DNA of 64,000 bases, taken from NCBI GenBank assembly GCA_036386515.1, contig DASVVO010000071.1, positions 1 through 64,000 of the forward strand, in the 5' to 3' direction. Below are positions 26,431 through 35,319 of this stretch, in pieces. Made by a program: the position numbers and the translations under genes. Source of the stretch: JAIVJZ01 sp036386515. GTDB taxonomy: Bacteria; Acidobacteriota; Blastocatellia; Pyrinomonadales; Pyrinomonadaceae. Under the pieces are notes generated by a model. That model had not been told where the DNA came from and ran no database searches. It was given only the letters and a program-made list of their open reading frames with translations. Position 1 is the stretch's first letter. Each line of letters starts with the position of its first letter.

Positions 26431-27192
26431 GTGAGACCTCTAATCGGCATTACCATGCGGCACGAACTGGGCACGGAGCGTTTTTATCTCGCGCGCGCCT
26501 ACAGTGAAGCGGTGGAAGCCGCCGGCGGCGTGCCCGTCCATTTGTCCTTGATTCCGAAGGCCGAATACATAGAAACGATTTCGGATACGTTGGACGGCGT
26601 GCTGTTACCCGGCAGCGCATCCGACGTTGACCCTTTGCGATACGGGCGCGAACCGCACCGCAAGCTCGGGGCGGTGCATCCGCTACGCGATGCGACCGAC
26701 GCGTTCGTGTTGCGGGAGGTCGAACGCCGTGCGCTGCCTCTGTTGGCGATCTGTTTCGGGTTGCAAATATGGAACGTCTACAGAGGTGGGACACTGATCC
26801 AGGACATAGAGAGCGAACAGCCGGAAGCCATCCTGCACGAACAGGGCGCGCCGAGGGGACGCCGCTCGCACCGCGTGCGTTTACTGCCGGAGAGCGGTCT
26901 CTCCGAATTGGCCTGCGGCGAGAGCGCGCTCGTCAACAGTCATCATCATCAAGCCATCGAAACCGTCGGCGAGGGGCTGCGGGCGACGGCCTGGACGGCG
27001 GATGGTTTGATCGAAGCCCTGGAAGACCAGAGAACCGACCGCTGGGCTATGGGCGTCCAGTGGCACCCGGAAATCGAATGGGAAGAGGATAGCTTCTCTG
27101 AAAATCTGTTCAAATCGTTCATCGCCGCCGCGCGCCTTTATACGGGGCGACGCGAAAGCGATCGACAATTACTTGAGCCACAAGCGGGATAG
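26431..27192 (+). CDS. Class I glutamine amidotransferase-like hydrolase (peptidase C26, gamma-Glu-GABA hydrolase family)
   Basis: 253 residues, GTG start with GGGGAG upstream. Motifs: RPLIGITMRH, VLLPGSASDVDP, the nucleophile elbow LLAICFGLQIWNVYRGGTLIQD (Cys), NSHHHQAIE, and VQWHPEIEW with the catalytic His-x-Glu. This is the PuuD-like C26 family, which releases glutamate from gamma-glutamyl amides. FGLQ replaces the more usual RGLQ. No other putrescine catabolic genes are nearby, so the substrate remains open. Confidence 0.85.
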   Translation: MRPLIGITMRHELGTERFYLARAYSEAVEAAGGVPVHLSLIPKAEYIETISDTLDGVLLPGSASDVDPLRYGREPHRKLGAVHPLRDATDAFVLREVERRALPLLAICFGLQIWNVYRGGTLIQDIESEQPEAILHEQGAPRGRRSHRVRLLPESGLSELACGESALVNSHHHQAIETVGEGLRATAWTADGLIEALEDQRTDRWAMGVQWHPEIEWEEDSFSENLFKSFIAAARLYTGRRESDRQLLEPQAG

Positions 27193-27263
27193 CAACTACG
27201 CGTCCGATAACGTCTCAGTGAATGGCTTTTCCTGAGCTATCAGGTTAATAAGAAGGGTAAAAC

Positions 27264-28043
27264 ATGGGGCAGGCTGTCGCGGGATTGAATTTGGGCGGGC
27301 GTGTGGCTGTGGTCACGGGCGGTTCGAGGGGCATCGGGAGAGCCGTCGCGGAGCGTCTGGCTGAGGCGGGGGCGCGCGTGGTTATTAGCTTTAAAAACGA
27401 TGAATTTGTGGCGTCGGAGACCGTCGCGGCGATCACAGGCCAGTATCAAACGGAAGCGTTGGCCGTCCGAAGCGATGTCAGCGAAGTGTCCGGCGCGGAG
27501 CATTTGATAAACACGACCATAGAGAAGTTTGGGCGGCTGGATATTCTGGTCTGCAATGCCGGGATTTGGGAAGGGGCGGCGGTCGAAGAGATCGCGGAAG
27601 AACTGTGGGATCGCGTGATCGACGTGAACCTGAAGGGCACTTGGACGGCTTGCCGCGCGGCTGTCCCGTTTCTGAAAGGGCGGGGATGGGGTCGCATCGT
27701 CATTATCAGTTCGACCGCAGGGCAGAGGGGCGAAGCGAACGTCTCGAATTATGCGGCGTCGAAGGGCGGTCAGATCGCTTTCACCAAGTCGCTGGCGGTT
27801 GAGTTGGCGCAGCACGGGGTGACGGTCAACGCGGTCGCGCCGGGATGGGTCGAAACCGAGATGACTGCGAAAGCGTTTACAGACGAGAGTTTTCGCAGGA
27901 GCGTGGAGGCGACGATTCCCGTCGGGAGGATCGCCGCGCCCGACGACGTGGCGTTGCCGGTGCTCTTTTTGTGCAGCGACTGGGCGCGGCACATCACCGG
28001 GGAAGTGTTGAACGTCAACGGCGGCTCCGTTTTGTGCGGTTAG
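27264..28043 (+). CDS. SDR-family oxidoreductase (FabG-like 3-oxoacyl-ACP reductase)
   Basis: 259 residues with AGAAGGG just before the ATG. Classical SDR elements: VVTGGSRGIGRAVAERLAEAG (TGxxxGxG cofactor loop), NAGIW, the catalytic Ser in IISSTAG, YAASKGG (YxxxK) and PGWVETEM. The C-terminus ITGEVLNVNGGSVLCG is FabG-like. No fatty-acid genes adjoin it, so a FabG activity is possible but other carbonyl substrates are equally likely. Confidence 0.85.
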   Translation: MGQAVAGLNLGGRVAVVTGGSRGIGRAVAERLAEAGARVVISFKNDEFVASETVAAITGQYQTEALAVRSDVSEVSGAEHLINTTIEKFGRLDILVCNAGIWEGAAVEEIAEELWDRVIDVNLKGTWTACRAAVPFLKGRGWGRIVIISSTAGQRGEANVSNYAASKGGQIAFTKSLAVELAQHGVTVNAVAPGWVETEMTAKAFTDESFRRSVEATIPVGRIAAPDDVALPVLFLCSDWARHITGEVLNVNGGSVLCG

Positions 28044-28113
28044 AGAGGCGACTAGAGGGAGAGACGCGGCTCGATTGTCGCAGCCGCGTAACTTGTGCGG
28101 GAGGGGAATTGTC

Positions 28114-29301
28114 TTGGGTGTGAATGAAAAGCGAAAGATCAGCCTGGGCATCGAGGAACTGCTCTCGAAACGCGGCGACTTGCTGCGCGGGGCGCGCGTC
28201 GGGCTGATTTGCAATCAAGCGTCGGTTGACCATGAACTCGGCCATTCCGCAGACCTCTGCCGTGCTCAGGGCGATTTTAAACTGACCGCGCTTTTCGGGC
28301 CGCAACACGGGATTCGCGGCGAAGCGCAGGACAACATGATCGAGTCGCCGCACACTTTCGACGCTGAGACAGGCCTGCCCGTCTACTCGCTCTACAGCGA
28401 GACGCGCGAGCCGACCGAAGCGATGCTGGCAGAGATAGACGCCTTCGTATTTGATATGCAGGACATCGGGTGCCGCATTTACACCTTTATTTATACGCTG
28501 GCTAATTGTATGCGCGCGGCTCAAAAATACGGGAAGCGGGTGGTGGTTTGCGACCGGCCGAACCCGATCGGCGGCGAGAAGGTGGCCGGAAACGTCCTGG
28601 AGCCGGAATACGCCTCGTTCGTGGGGCAATTTCCACTCCCGACGCGCCACGGGATGACGGTCTGCGAGTTGGCGAAAATGTTCAAGGAGCGTTGGGGCAT
28701 CGATTGTGAGTTGGACTTGGTTTTGATGGACGGCTGGACGCGCGAACTCTGGTTCGACGAGACGGACGCCCCCTGGGTTTTGCCCTCGCCGAACATGCCG
28801 ACGCTCGACAGCGCGACGGTCTTTCCGGGGACGGTTCACCTGGAAGGGACGCAGATGTCCGAAGGGAGGGGCACGACGAAGCCGTTTGAGTTGATCGGCG
28901 CGCCCTACATAGATGCCGCGCGTTACAAACGTGAACTCGATTTACTGGGTTTGACGGGAGTGCATTTTCGCGCCTCCTCGTTTCAACCGACGTTTCAGAA
29001 GCACGCCGGGCGCGCTTGCGGCGGCGTCCAGATACACGTCACGGATCGCGAGCAGTTTGAGCCGGTCATCACGGGCGTCGCGACAGTTAAAGTAGCGCGT
29101 GAGCTTTATCCAGAGCAGTTCAAATGGAAACAGCCGCCATACGAGTACGTCTACGACCGCAATCCTTTCGACGTGATCGCGGGGACGGCGAGCTTGAGAG
29201 AAGCTCTGGAGAGAGGAGACTCTCTGGACGCGTTGCAAAGTTCCTGGGACGAGAAATTGAAGCCGTTCATGGTCGAGCGCGAAGGCTTTCTGCTTTATTA
29301 A
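28114..29301 (+). CDS. namZ: DUF1343 exo-beta-N-acetylmuramidase NamZ-like
   Basis: About 395 residues. TTG 28114 is chosen because GGGAGGGG lies 7 bp upstream; GTG 28120 is close behind. DUF1343 signatures: GLICNQASVD, LFGPQHGIRGEAQDN, VYSLYSETREPT, DMQDIGCRIYTFIYTL, CDRPNPIGG, SPNMPTLDSATVFPGTVHLEGT and SEGRGTTKPFELIGAP. NamZ removes terminal MurNAc from the non-reducing end of peptidoglycan. The window also encodes NagZ at 58.4 kb. No signal peptide is evident, so it may act in the cytoplasm or be exported by another route. Confidence 0.85.
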   Translation: MGVNEKRKISLGIEELLSKRGDLLRGARVGLICNQASVDHELGHSADLCRAQGDFKLTALFGPQHGIRGEAQDNMIESPHTFDAETGLPVYSLYSETREPTEAMLAEIDAFVFDMQDIGCRIYTFIYTLANCMRAAQKYGKRVVVCDRPNPIGGEKVAGNVLEPEYASFVGQFPLPTRHGMTVCELAKMFKERWGIDCELDLVLMDGWTRELWFDETDAPWVLPSPNMPTLDSATVFPGTVHLEGTQMSEGRGTTKPFELIGAPYIDAARYKRELDLLGLTGVHFRASSFQPTFQKHAGRACGGVQIHVTDREQFEPVITGVATVKVARELYPEQFKWKQPPYEYVYDRNPFDVIAGTASLREALERGDSLDALQSSWDEKLKPFMVEREGFLLY

Positions 29302-29399
29302 CGATAAGTTATACAAAGTTTACGTTGCTTCGCCGCAAGTGTTGCCTCAATGGTCGCCGCGCCGACAGGTAAGGTGTTGCTTTAACTGAAGATACTTCT

Positions 29400-29993
29400 A
29401 TGTTGCCTCCGCTTGATGTCTTATTGCGTGAATGCGAAGCCTTGCACGGCCACATCTGCCCCGGTCAGGTCTTGGGTGCGCGGATGGCTGTGCTCGGTTG
29501 CAAGTTGATCGAAGTGGAAGACCCGCGCGGCGCGGACAGGAAAAAATTGATCGTCTGGGTCGAGATTGATCGCTGCATGACGGACGCCTTGAGCGCGGTC
29601 ACGGGCGTCCGGCTCGGCCGACGCAGCCTTAAATATTTTGATTATGGCAAGGTGGCCGCCACTTTCTTGAATACGGACACGGGGAGGGCTGTCCGTCTCG
29701 TTGCCCTGGATTCTTCCAGAGCGTTGGCGGAAGCGCGCTACGCCTCTCTCCCGAGCAAAAAAGAGCGGCAAATGGCGACATATAAAGAAGCGGCGGAGGC
29801 GGAACTGTTTAAAACGGAGGCGGTAACCGTAGATTTTAAAGAGACGGATGCTCCGGGGCGGCCACGGACGCGCCACGCTTGTCACAGGTGTCTGGAAGGG
29901 GTCAACGATGGCCGAGAGGTCGTCGTTGAAGGCGGCGAAATCTTGTGCCGTCCTTGCGCAAACGGCGGATATTACGAGTTGCGCGCGCTCTGA
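29400..29993 (+). CDS. FmdE-domain protein (formylmethanofuran dehydrogenase subunit E-like)
   Basis: 197 residues. The FmdE module starts CEALHGHICPGQVLGARMA, with the Cys/His metal site, and continues DRCMTDALSAVTGVRLGRRSLKYFDYGKVAATF. A C-terminal zinc ribbon has C-x2-C (CHRCLEG) and C-x2-C (CRPCANGG). Outside methanogens such proteins accompany molybdenum enzymes or metal handling. No such genes are seen here, so the role is unknown. The next gene follows closely. Confidence 0.8.
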   Translation: MLPPLDVLLRECEALHGHICPGQVLGARMAVLGCKLIEVEDPRGADRKKLIVWVEIDRCMTDALSAVTGVRLGRRSLKYFDYGKVAATFLNTDTGRAVRLVALDSSRALAEARYASLPSKKERQMATYKEAAEAELFKTEAVTVDFKETDAPGRPRTRHACHRCLEGVNDGREVVVEGGEILCRPCANGGYYELRAL

Positions 29994-30062
29994 TAGAGGG
30001 TGCAGGAACGCAGAGAGTATTGTTACGTCAACGAGCCGAATTGTGGTGTGGAGGAGAGGATT

Positions 30063-30473
30063 TTGGAAGAGATCAGAAGTTCGATGGAAAAGCCCGGCCT
30101 GGAGGCCTGGCTGGCTGGCGGTTTGGCTTGGGTCATTCCCGGCGCGGGGCACTTTTATCAAGGCCACCTGGTGCGGGGGCTATTGTTAGGAGGCTCCGTT
30201 CTAGCCATGTATGTTGCCGGTTGGTGGCTCGGCGGGCATTTATACGGTTTGCACAACGTGGCGGAGACGGGATTTCTGGCCTACGTCTTCGGTTTCTGTG
30301 ATTTGGGAACCGGGTTGCTCTATCTCTTGAGCCTGCTCGCTAATATTGCGGTGGCGGATCATTCACAACTGGCGACCTCCGAATATGGCGATCGATTTTT
30401 GATGGTTGCGGGACTCCTGAATTATTTGAGCATGCTGGATGCGTTCGACATCGGTGCCGGGAGGAAGAAGTGA
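30063..30473 (+). CDS. Small integral membrane protein (DUF6677-like)
   Basis: About 136 residues from TTG 30063, chosen because GGAGGAG lies 6 bp upstream; a GTG at 30000 and an ATG at 30084 are alternatives. It has three to four hydrophobic segments. The start AWLAGGLAWVIPGAGHFYQGHLVRG is the glycine/proline motif of small TM2-like or DUF6677 proteins. It overlaps the following 56-codon gene by four bases (GTGA). Confidence 0.65.
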   Translation: MEEIRSSMEKPGLEAWLAGGLAWVIPGAGHFYQGHLVRGLLLGGSVLAMYVAGWWLGGHLYGLHNVAETGFLAYVFGFCDLGTGLLYLLSLLANIAVADHSQLATSEYGDRFLMVAGLLNYLSMLDAFDIGAGRKK

Positions 30474-30640
30474 GACATTTCCTGATCATGGTTTTATTCG
30501 CGGCTTTCGTGGCGATAATTTTCGGCATCGTCGGGCGTGAGAAATCATCCGAACGTTTTACTTACGGAGTTAAGATATTCGCAGAATTCGTCGGGATCGG
30601 GCTGGTTCTAGCCTGGGTTTTGTACGGGCTGCCGATTTAG
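30470..30640 (+). CDS. 56-residue two-helix membrane peptide
   Basis: Starts with GTG overlapping the preceding TGA and ends at the TAG at 30638. It has a hydrophobic helix (FLIMVLFAAFVAIIFGIVG), a short charged loop (REKSSERFTYG) and a second helix (FAEFVGIGLVLAWVLYGLP). The GTGA overlap implies translational coupling with the upstream membrane protein. No family is recognised; it is supported by overlap, composition and stop-free frame only. Confidence 0.6.
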   Translation: MRHFLIMVLFAAFVAIIFGIVGREKSSERFTYGVKIFAEFVGIGLVLAWVLYGLPI

Positions 30641-30743
30641 CTCCTCGCGTCCGATAACGTCGAGCATCTTGGTTGACATGTTTGCTGAAATTTAAGCGGG
30701 AGAGAATCGAGTCGGACGTGTGGAGAGGCTTGGTAGGGCAGAC

Positions 30744-31490
30744 ATGGGACTTTCTGAAACCGAAGCGATCGTACTGAGAATCTACAAACTCGCGGAGGCC
30801 GATAAAATAGCCGTCTTCCTCTCCCAAAATTCCGGGGTGATGCGCGGAGTGGCGCGCGGGGCGCGGCGTTTGAAGAGCAAGTTCGGAGCGGCCCTGGAGC
30901 CTTTCACGCTGGTCAGCCTCTCCTACTTTGAGAAGGAAGGGCAGGAGCTTGTCTCCATTCGCCAAGCCGACATCCTGCGTTCATATTTTGAATTAAGTAA
31001 ACATACGGAAGTCGTTGTCGCGCTTGAATATATTAGCGGCCTGATATTGGATTTCGTCCCGCCTCACGAGCCGAACGAGAAAATCTTTCGGATGGTCAGA
31101 GCGTGCGTGGAGGCCATTGCCGCCGCGCCTGAGAACATACGGCATCTCACGCGTTATAGTGAAGTGTGGTTGTTAAAACTATCAGGATTCCTGCCCGACC
31201 TGCGCGCTTGCGTCAATTGTAAGCGGCCTCTGGGTGAAAACAGCGCGAAGACATACTTGGGGACGGACGGCGCCCTGCGTTGCGTGGAGTGCGCACACAA
31301 GACCGACCTGTCCATCTCCTTCGAAGCCACGGCGCATCTACGTGCGACGCAACGCCTGGCGCCGGGGGATTGGGCGGGGTCTCTCGGTGCCGTTCCAGAG
31401 ACGGTGCTCAGGGAACTCTCACAGGTGACGCAGAGATTGATTACACGCGCACTCGAAAGGCTCCCCAGAGGGCGCGCCGCCATCGAATAA
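30744..31490 (+). CDS. recO: DNA repair protein RecO
   Basis: 248 residues from the ATG at 30744 (MGLSETEAIVLRIYKLAEAD), with GGTAGGG upstream. The N-terminal OB fold includes GVMRGVARGARRLKSKFGAALEPF and LVSIRQADIL; the helical part and zinc site follow (CVNCKRPL...CVECAHK, a C-x2-C...C-x2-C pair). RecO loads RecA on SSB-coated DNA and anneals strands. Confidence 0.93.
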   Translation: MGLSETEAIVLRIYKLAEADKIAVFLSQNSGVMRGVARGARRLKSKFGAALEPFTLVSLSYFEKEGQELVSIRQADILRSYFELSKHTEVVVALEYISGLILDFVPPHEPNEKIFRMVRACVEAIAAAPENIRHLTRYSEVWLLKLSGFLPDLRACVNCKRPLGENSAKTYLGTDGALRCVECAHKTDLSISFEATAHLRATQRLAPGDWAGSLGAVPETVLRELSQVTQRLITRALERLPRGRAAIE

Positions 31491-31556
31491 CCGCTATGCC
31501 CGGGGTCACGCCTTTGAGGCTCGGATTTTCAGAGGACTCCCTGTAACATTAGAGAC

Positions 31557-33854
31557 ATGAAAATATTTGGCGGGCGACTGGTCGAGAGGTACATCATCGC
31601 GGCGATCCTGCCCTACCTCGGATTGTCGCTGCTGCTCCTGACCTTCGTTATCCTGGCGCAACAGGCCGGCAAGTTTGTGGAAATTCTCAGTTCCGCAGAC
31701 CCCTCCTTCGAGGTCGTGACGGACATCGCTCTGGGCTTGATCCCTAACATACTGATCTTTACGCTTCCGATGTCCGTGTTGATCGGCACCGCCACGGGTC
31801 TCAGCAAACTTGGCAGCGATAGCGAGCTGATTGCCATGCGGGCGGCAGGGGTGGGAACCTGGCGGTTCATCTCCCCCGTGTTGCTGTTGGGCGGCGTCTT
31901 TACTCTGTTGACGCTCTACATAGGTTTCGAGATCGCGCCCAGGGCCTCGTCTCTATTGCGTGACGCCGCGCTCAAAGTTACCCTGTCTAAAATCGAGTCG
32001 CCGATACAACCGCACACTTTTAATACGGAGATGCCGGGCAAAGTTGTGTATGTGCGGGACGGCGATCAGGCGCGCGGTCAATGGGGGAGGGTGTTCATCC
32101 ACTGGCAGGATGGAGGCGGGGAATTGCGTCTGATAACTGCTCGTAGCGGGCGACTCGATGTGACGGGGGAACAGACGGAGTTGGTGTTGACAGACGCTGT
32201 CGTCACCACGCTGCCGCCCAGAGAGAGTGTGCAACCCGTTACTTCCGCGCAACTTGTGACGGAAAGCTCCGCGCAATTTCGCTTGCGTCTGAATACGGGG
32301 CGGAATGCATTGCTCAAAAAGTTTCAGGAAAGGCGCGTCGAGATTGACGAACTCGACTGGCGTGAACTCTCGGATAAGGCGCAAAGCGCCGCAGGCGCAG
32401 AGAAAATCCTGTTACTCACCGCGCTCAACAAGAGATTGGCCTTATGTCTCGCGCCCATGGCCTTCGCGCTGCTCGGCGCCGGATTCGGCGGACGCTTGAA
32501 GCGACTCGGCAGGGGGCAGGCGGTGGTGATCTCTATCGGCGCAATGATCTTATATTATTTGGTTTTATTGGGAGGAGAACAATCGAGCCGGAGCGGGCTG
32601 CTCCCGCCGCAAGTCGGCAACTGGCTGGCAACCGGGCTGGCGACAGCCGTCGGTCTCGTCTCGCTCTTCATTAACGAGCGAAATGTATCGGGCGGACTGC
32701 ATGCACGGTGGCTTACCACCGTCCCAGGTTCCACCCCCGCGGCCAAGGCCGGGCGGGCGCGAAACTCCATCATTCTCGGACTCCTGGACAGAAGTTTGCT
32801 CTCGGCCGTCTCTTTTAACTTCGTACTGGCTTATGGAGTTCTTTTATTAATCTTTTTGATCTTCACACTATTCGAACTGCTGCGCTTTATTTCAGGCTCG
32901 GAATGGCGCCTGGTGTTCCTCTACCTTTTATATTTAATACCGTTGGCCAGCATGAACCTGGTGCCGATCGGTCTGCTCGTCGCAGTTCTTGTAACTTATG
33001 CCATCCTCGCACGGCGCAACGAAGTAGTCGTCTGGTGGGGAAGTGGACAAAGCCTGTACCGCTTGTCATTACCGACCATTCTTTTCTCCCTGGTGATCAG
33101 CGTCGCATTGGGTCTCTTGCAGGAAAACATCCTTCCACAAGCTAACCGGCGGCAAGAGAGTTACAGAGCGCAGATACGCGGGGGGCTGAACAGGGCGATC
33201 ACCCCCACGGGCGTGCAATGGCTCGCCGTTCCCGACGCGCAACGGCTCTATTCATATAAATACGGAGGCGACGGACAATCACTGCTGACGCCGGTTATTT
33301 ACGAATTCGACCCGGAGGGGATTCATTTGAAAAACTTGATTTCGGGCAGAGAAGGTAAATGGAACGAGGTCGAGAAGTTGGAGATTCACGACGCAGAGAT
33401 CATGCAGGTCGGCCAGACGAAGATGGGGAGCATGAGTCGGGTCGAGAAATACGCCGTGAGCGAATCCACGCCGGCTCAATCCTTTAAGCCACTGCTTAAT
33501 AAGCCTTCGGAACTTAATTCGCGGGTCTTAAGCGAATACATAAGAACGCTTAAGAACGTCAGGCCCGACGAGATCAACGGCCTGCGCATAGCACTCTACC
33601 GACGGAGTGCCGATATTGCCACCCCCGTCATTTTGGCCCTGATAGGGATTCCTTTTGGCGTCTTCTTCGGCCGGCGTTCCGCCTTCTGGGCATTAGGAGC
33701 CGCATTAGTTATCGGACTCTTGTTGTGGGGAAGCGCAAGTGCGTTTCAACAACTAGGGAATTATAGGCTCTTACCCGCTGCTCTCGCCGCCTGGGCCACC
33801 CCGCTAATCTTTACCGCGCTCGCCCTGCTCTTATTTTCCCGCGCACGCACCTGA
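31557..33854 (+). CDS. Fused LptF-LptG lipopolysaccharide transport permease
   Basis: 765 residues, twice the size of a single YjgP/YjgQ permease. The first half (1-365) has GRLVERYIIAAILPYLGLSL, the jellyroll beta domain (about 150-260) and the C-terminal helices ending SLFINERN. After a short linker the second half repeats the plan: SVSFNFVLAYGVLLLIFLIF, LIPLASMNLVPIGLLVAVL, a periplasmic beta domain and FGRRSAFWALGAALVIG. LptF and LptG normally are separate partners of the LptB ATPase extracting LPS from the inner membrane; here one chain could supply both. LptB is not in the window. Confidence 0.88.
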   Translation: MKIFGGRLVERYIIAAILPYLGLSLLLLTFVILAQQAGKFVEILSSADPSFEVVTDIALGLIPNILIFTLPMSVLIGTATGLSKLGSDSELIAMRAAGVGTWRFISPVLLLGGVFTLLTLYIGFEIAPRASSLLRDAALKVTLSKIESPIQPHTFNTEMPGKVVYVRDGDQARGQWGRVFIHWQDGGGELRLITARSGRLDVTGEQTELVLTDAVVTTLPPRESVQPVTSAQLVTESSAQFRLRLNTGRNALLKKFQERRVEIDELDWRELSDKAQSAAGAEKILLLTALNKRLALCLAPMAFALLGAGFGGRLKRLGRGQAVVISIGAMILYYLVLLGGEQSSRSGLLPPQVGNWLATGLATAVGLVSLFINERNVSGGLHARWLTTVPGSTPAAKAGRARNSIILGLLDRSLLSAVSFNFVLAYGVLLLIFLIFTLFELLRFISGSEWRLVFLYLLYLIPLASMNLVPIGLLVAVLVTYAILARRNEVVVWWGSGQSLYRLSLPTILFSLVISVALGLLQENILPQANRRQESYRAQIRGGLNRAITPTGVQWLAVPDAQRLYSYKYGGDGQSLLTPVIYEFDPEGIHLKNLISGREGKWNEVEKLEIHDAEIMQVGQTKMGSMSRVEKYAVSESTPAQSFKPLLNKPSELNSRVLSEYIRTLKNVRPDEINGLRIALYRRSADIATPVILALIGIPFGVFFGRRSAFWALGAALVIGLLLWGSASAFQQLGNYRLLPAALAAWATPLIFTALALLLFSRART

Positions 33855-33882
33855 ATTTTCCGGGGCTTTGCATTTCATGAAA

Positions 33883-33930
33883 TAGAAAAACCGGCTGGGA
33901 GACAGCACTGTCTCCCAGCCGGTTTTTCTA
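33883..33930. terminator. Bidirectional rho-independent terminator
   Basis: A perfect 23-bp inverted repeat (33883-33905 and 33908-33930) with a CA loop. The stem has a GC-rich top and an A-run/T-run at the base, so a U-tail forms on either strand. It separates the convergent lptFG-type and ahcY genes. Confidence 0.95.
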
Positions 33931-33957
33931 TTTTGCAGAGACAGAGACGGCTCGCTG

Positions 33958-35238
33958 TTAAGTGCCCGTCTCCCAACTGTTCATGTACTCGATCTGCTCG
34001 GCCGTTAAAGTATCAATGGAGATGCCGAGCGCCCTCAACTTGAGACTGGCAATTTCAGCATCCACTTCGCGCGGCAGGAGGTGTACGCCGGGTTGCAGTT
34101 CGCCTTTATGTCTAACCAGATACTCAACCGAGAGGGCCTGGTTGGCAAAACTCATGTCCATCACGCTCGCCGGATGCCCCTCGGCGGCGGCCAAATTAAT
34201 CAAGCGGCCTTCGCCCAAAACGATGATCCGGTGGCCGCTGGCGCTGACTTGATATTCCTGCACAAACGGGCGGAGCGTCAACGGTTCTGCGTTGGATAAT
34301 TCTCGCAGTCCGACCAAATTCAGTTCCAAATCGAAATGCCCGCTATTGCAAACAATAGCTCCGTCCTTCATACGCGCGAAGTGCTCTGTATCGATGACGT
34401 GACGATTACCCGTCACCGTCACGAAAATGTCGCCGACCGCAGCCGCCTCTCTGATCGGCATCACGCGAAATCCGTCCATCACGGCTTCCACGGCCTTGAT
34501 GGGGTCAATCTCCGACACGACGACGTTCGCTCCCATCCCGCGGCCGCGCAGCGCGACGCCCTTGCCGCACCAACCGTAGCCGACCACGACCAAATTGCGC
34601 CCGGCCAGAAGAATGTTGGTGGCGCGGATAATTCCGTCGAGAGTAGATTGCCCCGTGCCATAGCGATTATCGAAAAGATGCTTGGTTTGCGCATTATTGA
34701 CGGCCATCGAAGGGAAGGTAAGCACCCCCGCGTTAGCCATGGCTTGCAAACGAACGATTCCGGTGGTCGTCTCCTCGGTCGTCCCGATCACTTCTTTAAC
34801 TTGGTCTGCGCGCTCCTTGATGAGCGTCGCGACCACGTCGGAGCCGTCGTCGATAATGATTTCCGGGTGGAAGTCCAAAGCGGTGCGCACGTGCCGGTTA
34901 TATGTCTCGGTCGTTTCGCCTTTGATGGCGTAGACGGGGATGCCCCAGTCCGAGACCAGGGATGCCGCCACATCATCCTGTGTGGAGAGCGGGTTCGAGG
35001 CGATCAAGACGGCCTCCGCGCCGCCGGCTTGCAGTGTGCGCGCCAGATTGGCCGTCTCCGTAGTGATATGTGCGCAGGCTATCAGACGTACTCCCGAGAG
35101 CGGTTGCTCCGACGCGAAGCGCTCGCGGATGAGACGCAGAACCGGCATTTCACGCTCAGCCCACTCAATTCGACGTTTCCCGTCGGCCGCTAACCCGATA
35201 TCTTTGACATCATACTCAACTGCTGGTGTTGCAGACAT
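33958..35238 (-). CDS. ahcY: Adenosylhomocysteinase
   Basis: 426 residues, ATG preceded by AAAGGA. Motifs: YDVKDIGLAADGKRRIEWAE, ACAHITTETANLARTL, GTTEETTTGIVRL, VNNAQTKHLFDNRYGTGQS, the NAD loop VVGYGWCGKGVALRGRGMGA, CNSGHFDLEL and LINLAAAEGHPASVMDMSFANQAL. It splits S-adenosylhomocysteine to adenosine and homocysteine. It follows metK on the same strand after 81 bp, completing a SAM-cycle pair. Confidence 0.97.
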   Translation of the reverse strand: MSATPAVEYDVKDIGLAADGKRRIEWAEREMPVLRLIRERFASEQPLSGVRLIACAHITTETANLARTLQAGGAEAVLIASNPLSTQDDVAASLVSDWGIPVYAIKGETTETYNRHVRTALDFHPEIIIDDGSDVVATLIKERADQVKEVIGTTEETTTGIVRLQAMANAGVLTFPSMAVNNAQTKHLFDNRYGTGQSTLDGIIRATNILLAGRNLVVVGYGWCGKGVALRGRGMGANVVVSEIDPIKAVEAVMDGFRVMPIREAAAVGDIFVTVTGNRHVIDTEHFARMKDGAIVCNSGHFDLELNLVGLRELSNAEPLTLRPFVQEYQVSASGHRIIVLGEGRLINLAAAEGHPASVMDMSFANQALSVEYLVRHKGELQPGVHLLPREVDAEIASLKLRALGISIDTLTAEQIEYMNSWETGT

Positions 35239-35266
35239 TTATGTTTTCCTTTGTGATCTGTTTTAT

Positions 35267-35292
35267 GAGCCTGTGTGGTGAACACAGCGCTC
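35267..35292 (-). promoter_or_regulatory. Hairpin in the metK-ahcY gap
   Basis: On the minus strand GAGC, one unpaired G, CTGTGT, a five-base loop, ACACAG and GCTC form a ten-pair hairpin about 30 bases before the ahcY start. GAGCGCTG and CAGGCTC echo parts of SAH riboswitches, but the P1 helix and the 3' pseudoknot strand are missing, so this is only a candidate attenuator or processing hairpin. Confidence 0.45.
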
Positions 35293-35319
35293 TGCTACAA
35301 GTGTTAAGAGAATGTAGAT

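Noticed and set aside
35239..35319. SAH riboswitch upstream of ahcY
   Set aside because: Only two short consensus pieces occur and they pair with each other; P1 and the pseudoknot are lacking.
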